From Paracoccaceae bacterium (lineage in GTDB: Bacteria; Pseudomonadota; Alphaproteobacteria; Rhodobacterales; Rhodobacteraceae): a stretch of 7,140 nucleotides of DNA. The stretch lies in assembly GCA_030626365.1 (NCBI GenBank), contig DAOUPC010000147.1, positions 1 to 7,140 of the forward strand. Reading direction: 5' to 3'. The notes beneath the pieces were generated by a model. It was not told the DNA's origin. It was given only the letters and a program-made list of their open reading frames with translations, and did no database searches. Position numbers and translations under genes: made by a program. Shown here one piece after another: positions 6,140 through 7,140 of this stretch (positions within the stretch are counted from its first letter, which is position 1; every line of letters begins with the position of its first letter).

Positions 6140-6379
6140 CTATTTCCTGCGCCAGTGAAACGGCACGATTACCAGCGACCCAACCGAGGAAACGATGGCA
6201 TTCACCCCGGCCGAACCAAAGCCGATCCCGAACATCAGCCGCACGAAATAAAACAGGAATGCCCCGCCCACACAGATGATGATGGATTGCAGATACCCGT
6301 TCCGGGTGAACCCGGATTTTTCGGCCCAATAGCCGATAATCCCGGCAATGACGACCGTGCCCATGATGGTGGGAAACAT
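6140..6379 (-). CDS. Small GlsB/YeaQ/YmgE-like membrane protein (first of the pair)
   Basis: This 79-residue protein has three predicted membrane segments, at about residues 3-17, 30-50 and 57-74, and ends in a basic HWRRK. The layout matches GlsB/YeaQ/YmgE proteins: a glycine-rich first helix (TVVIAGIIGYWAEKSG), a short polar turn (FTRNGYLQ), then ICVGGAFLFYFVRLMFGIG. Family assignment is less certain than for its neighbour. The start at 6379 is well supported by a perfect AGGAGG five bases upstream. That ribosome site overlaps the stop codon of fmt, so expression is probably tied to fmt. The role is unknown; a membrane or envelope stress role is a family-level inference. Confidence 0.75.
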   Translation of the reverse strand: MFPTIMGTVVIAGIIGYWAEKSGFTRNGYLQSIIICVGGAFLFYFVRLMFGIGFGSAGVNAIVSSVGSLVIVPFHWRRK

Positions 6380-6384
6380 GTATG

Positions 6385-6390
6385 CCTCCT
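6385..6390 (-). promoter_or_regulatory. Perfect AGGAGG ribosome site overlapping the fmt stop codon
   Basis: On the minus strand AGGAGG (6390-6385) lies five bases before ATG 6379. Its first two bases are also the last two bases of the fmt stop TAG (6391-6389). Ribosomes finishing fmt would therefore sit on this site, which suggests coupled translation of the small membrane protein. Confidence 0.8.
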
Positions 6391-7140
6391 AAAGCTGCGT
6401 GCCTTTCGGAACCGGCCAACCGCGCAGGAATGTTGCCTGATCCTGCGCGCCTTTGCCAGCCCGTTGTAACCGGGTCATCTGTACGGCACCCGCGCCACAG
6501 GCCACCGTCAGCGCATCATCCAGTGCCATCCCCGGTGTGCCATTCCCCGGCACCAACCGCGCACCCAGCAGTTTCACCCGCTGACCGGCAATCATGGCCC
6601 AGGCCCCGGGAAAGGGCGACAGGCCGCGAATCAGGCGGTCAACGTCCGCTGCCGGGCGGGTCCAGTCCACATGCGCCTCGGCCTTGTCGATCTTGTGCGC
6701 ATAGCTCACGCCGTTTTCGGATTGCGGCGCAGGCTCCAGATCGTCCAGTCGGTTCAGGGCCTCGACAATCAGCGCCGCGCCCATGCCCGACAACCGTCCG
6801 TGCAATTGCCCGGTTGTTTCCTCGGCCTGAATGGGCGTCACCGAACGCAGCAGAACAGGACCGGTATCCAGCCCTGCCTCCATCTGCATGATGCACACAC
6901 CTGTGGTTGCATCCCCCCCCATGATCGCCCGGTGGATCGGGGCCGCGCCGCGCCAGCGTGGCAATTCACTGGCGTGGATATTCAGGCACCCGCGCGTGGG
7001 CGCATCCAGCACCGCCTGTGGCAGGATCAGCCCATAGGCCACCACCACGGCGATATCCGCCTTAAACGCGCGAAAGTCATCCTGCTCGGGTAGCCCTTTC
7101 AGTGAAACAGGGTGGCGCACCGTCAGGCCCAGTGCCTCGG
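6389..7140 (-). CDS. fmt: Methionyl-tRNA formyltransferase, 5' end beyond the window
   Basis: Transfers a formyl group from 10-formyl-tetrahydrofolate to methionyl-initiator tRNA. The frame is open from the right edge (first full codon at 7138) to TAG at 6391-6389, giving 249 residues. About 50-60 N-terminal residues are missing relative to the usual 300-310. A GTG at 7120 is internal, because coding continues upstream with EALGLTV. The catalytic region has VVAYGLILP, LNIHASELPRWRGAAPIHRA (the Asn/His pair) and the Asp in EAGLDTGPVL. The C-terminal tRNA-binding domain begins near the AHKIDKAEAHVDW motif and includes IRGLSPFPGAWA. HASELP replaces the commoner HASLLP. An 8-G run encodes the start of MGGD. 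By usual gene order def would lie upstream, outside the window. The two GlsB-like genes follow directly. Confidence 0.96.
   Translation of the reverse strand, partial: EALGLTVRHPVSLKGLPEQDDFRAFKADIAVVVAYGLILPQAVLDAPTRGCLNIHASELPRWRGAAPIHRAIMGGDATTGVCIMQMEAGLDTGPVLLRSVTPIQAEETTGQLHGRLSGMGAALIVEALNRLDDLEPAPQSENGVSYAHKIDKAEAHVDWTRPAADVDRLIRGLSPFPGAWAMIAGQRVKLLGARLVPGNGTPGMALDDALTVACGAGAVQMTRLQRAGKGAQDQATFLRGWPVPKGTQL

Noticed and set aside
5817..6419. 200-codon minus-strand frame covering both small membrane genes
   Set aside because: Its product is rich in His/Arg/Gly with no domain, while the two 79-residue frames have ribosome sites and proper membrane helices.
6382..6891. 169-codon open frame on the plus strand
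   Set aside because: It is antisense to fmt and gives a low-complexity Pro/Arg/Ser-rich product, typical of a shadow frame.
1..7140. CRISPR arrays, insertion sequences, tRNA genes, attachment sites
   Set aside because: No regularly spaced direct repeats, terminal inverted repeats with transposase, or tRNA-like sequence was seen on either strand.

Overview
The window looks like a chromosomal, mostly housekeeping segment of an alphaproteobacterium, most likely a member of the Rhodobacterales (roseobacter group). This placement is inferred from protein features, not computed. Supporting points are the form of FolK with a long insert before its LPHPR motif, a NYN/LabA nuclease gene divergent from folK, ispH overlapping rnhA, a short-type Psd overlapping PssA, and GC-rich codon use. 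I see no mobile element, CRISPR array, tRNA, rRNA or phage gene.

Layout from left to right. folK (minus strand, 3' end cut by the window edge) and a NYN-domain ribonuclease-like gene (plus) diverge from an AT-rich spacer of about 150 bases. After a hairpin and a leader of about 150 bases come ispH and rnhA (plus), overlapping by 8 bases. They converge on a long minus-strand block that runs to the right edge. In transcription order this block is fmt (5' end cut by the edge), two small GlsB/YeaQ-type membrane proteins in tandem, an exported caspase-like (orthocaspase) protein with a C-terminal peptidoglycan-binding-like domain, a gap of about 150 bases, then psd and pssA.

How the genes work together. 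FolK acts in folate synthesis, and Fmt uses 10-formyl-tetrahydrofolate to formylate initiator tRNA. IspH makes the isoprenoid precursors IPP and DMAPP. RNase HI removes RNA from RNA:DNA hybrids. PssA and Psd are two successive steps that make phosphatidylethanolamine. The less ordinary part is 4354-6379, where the tandem GlsB-like membrane proteins and the predicted periplasmic caspase-like protein sit between translation and phospholipid genes. This may be an envelope-associated group, but nothing in the sequence proves a joint function, and I do not claim a new system.
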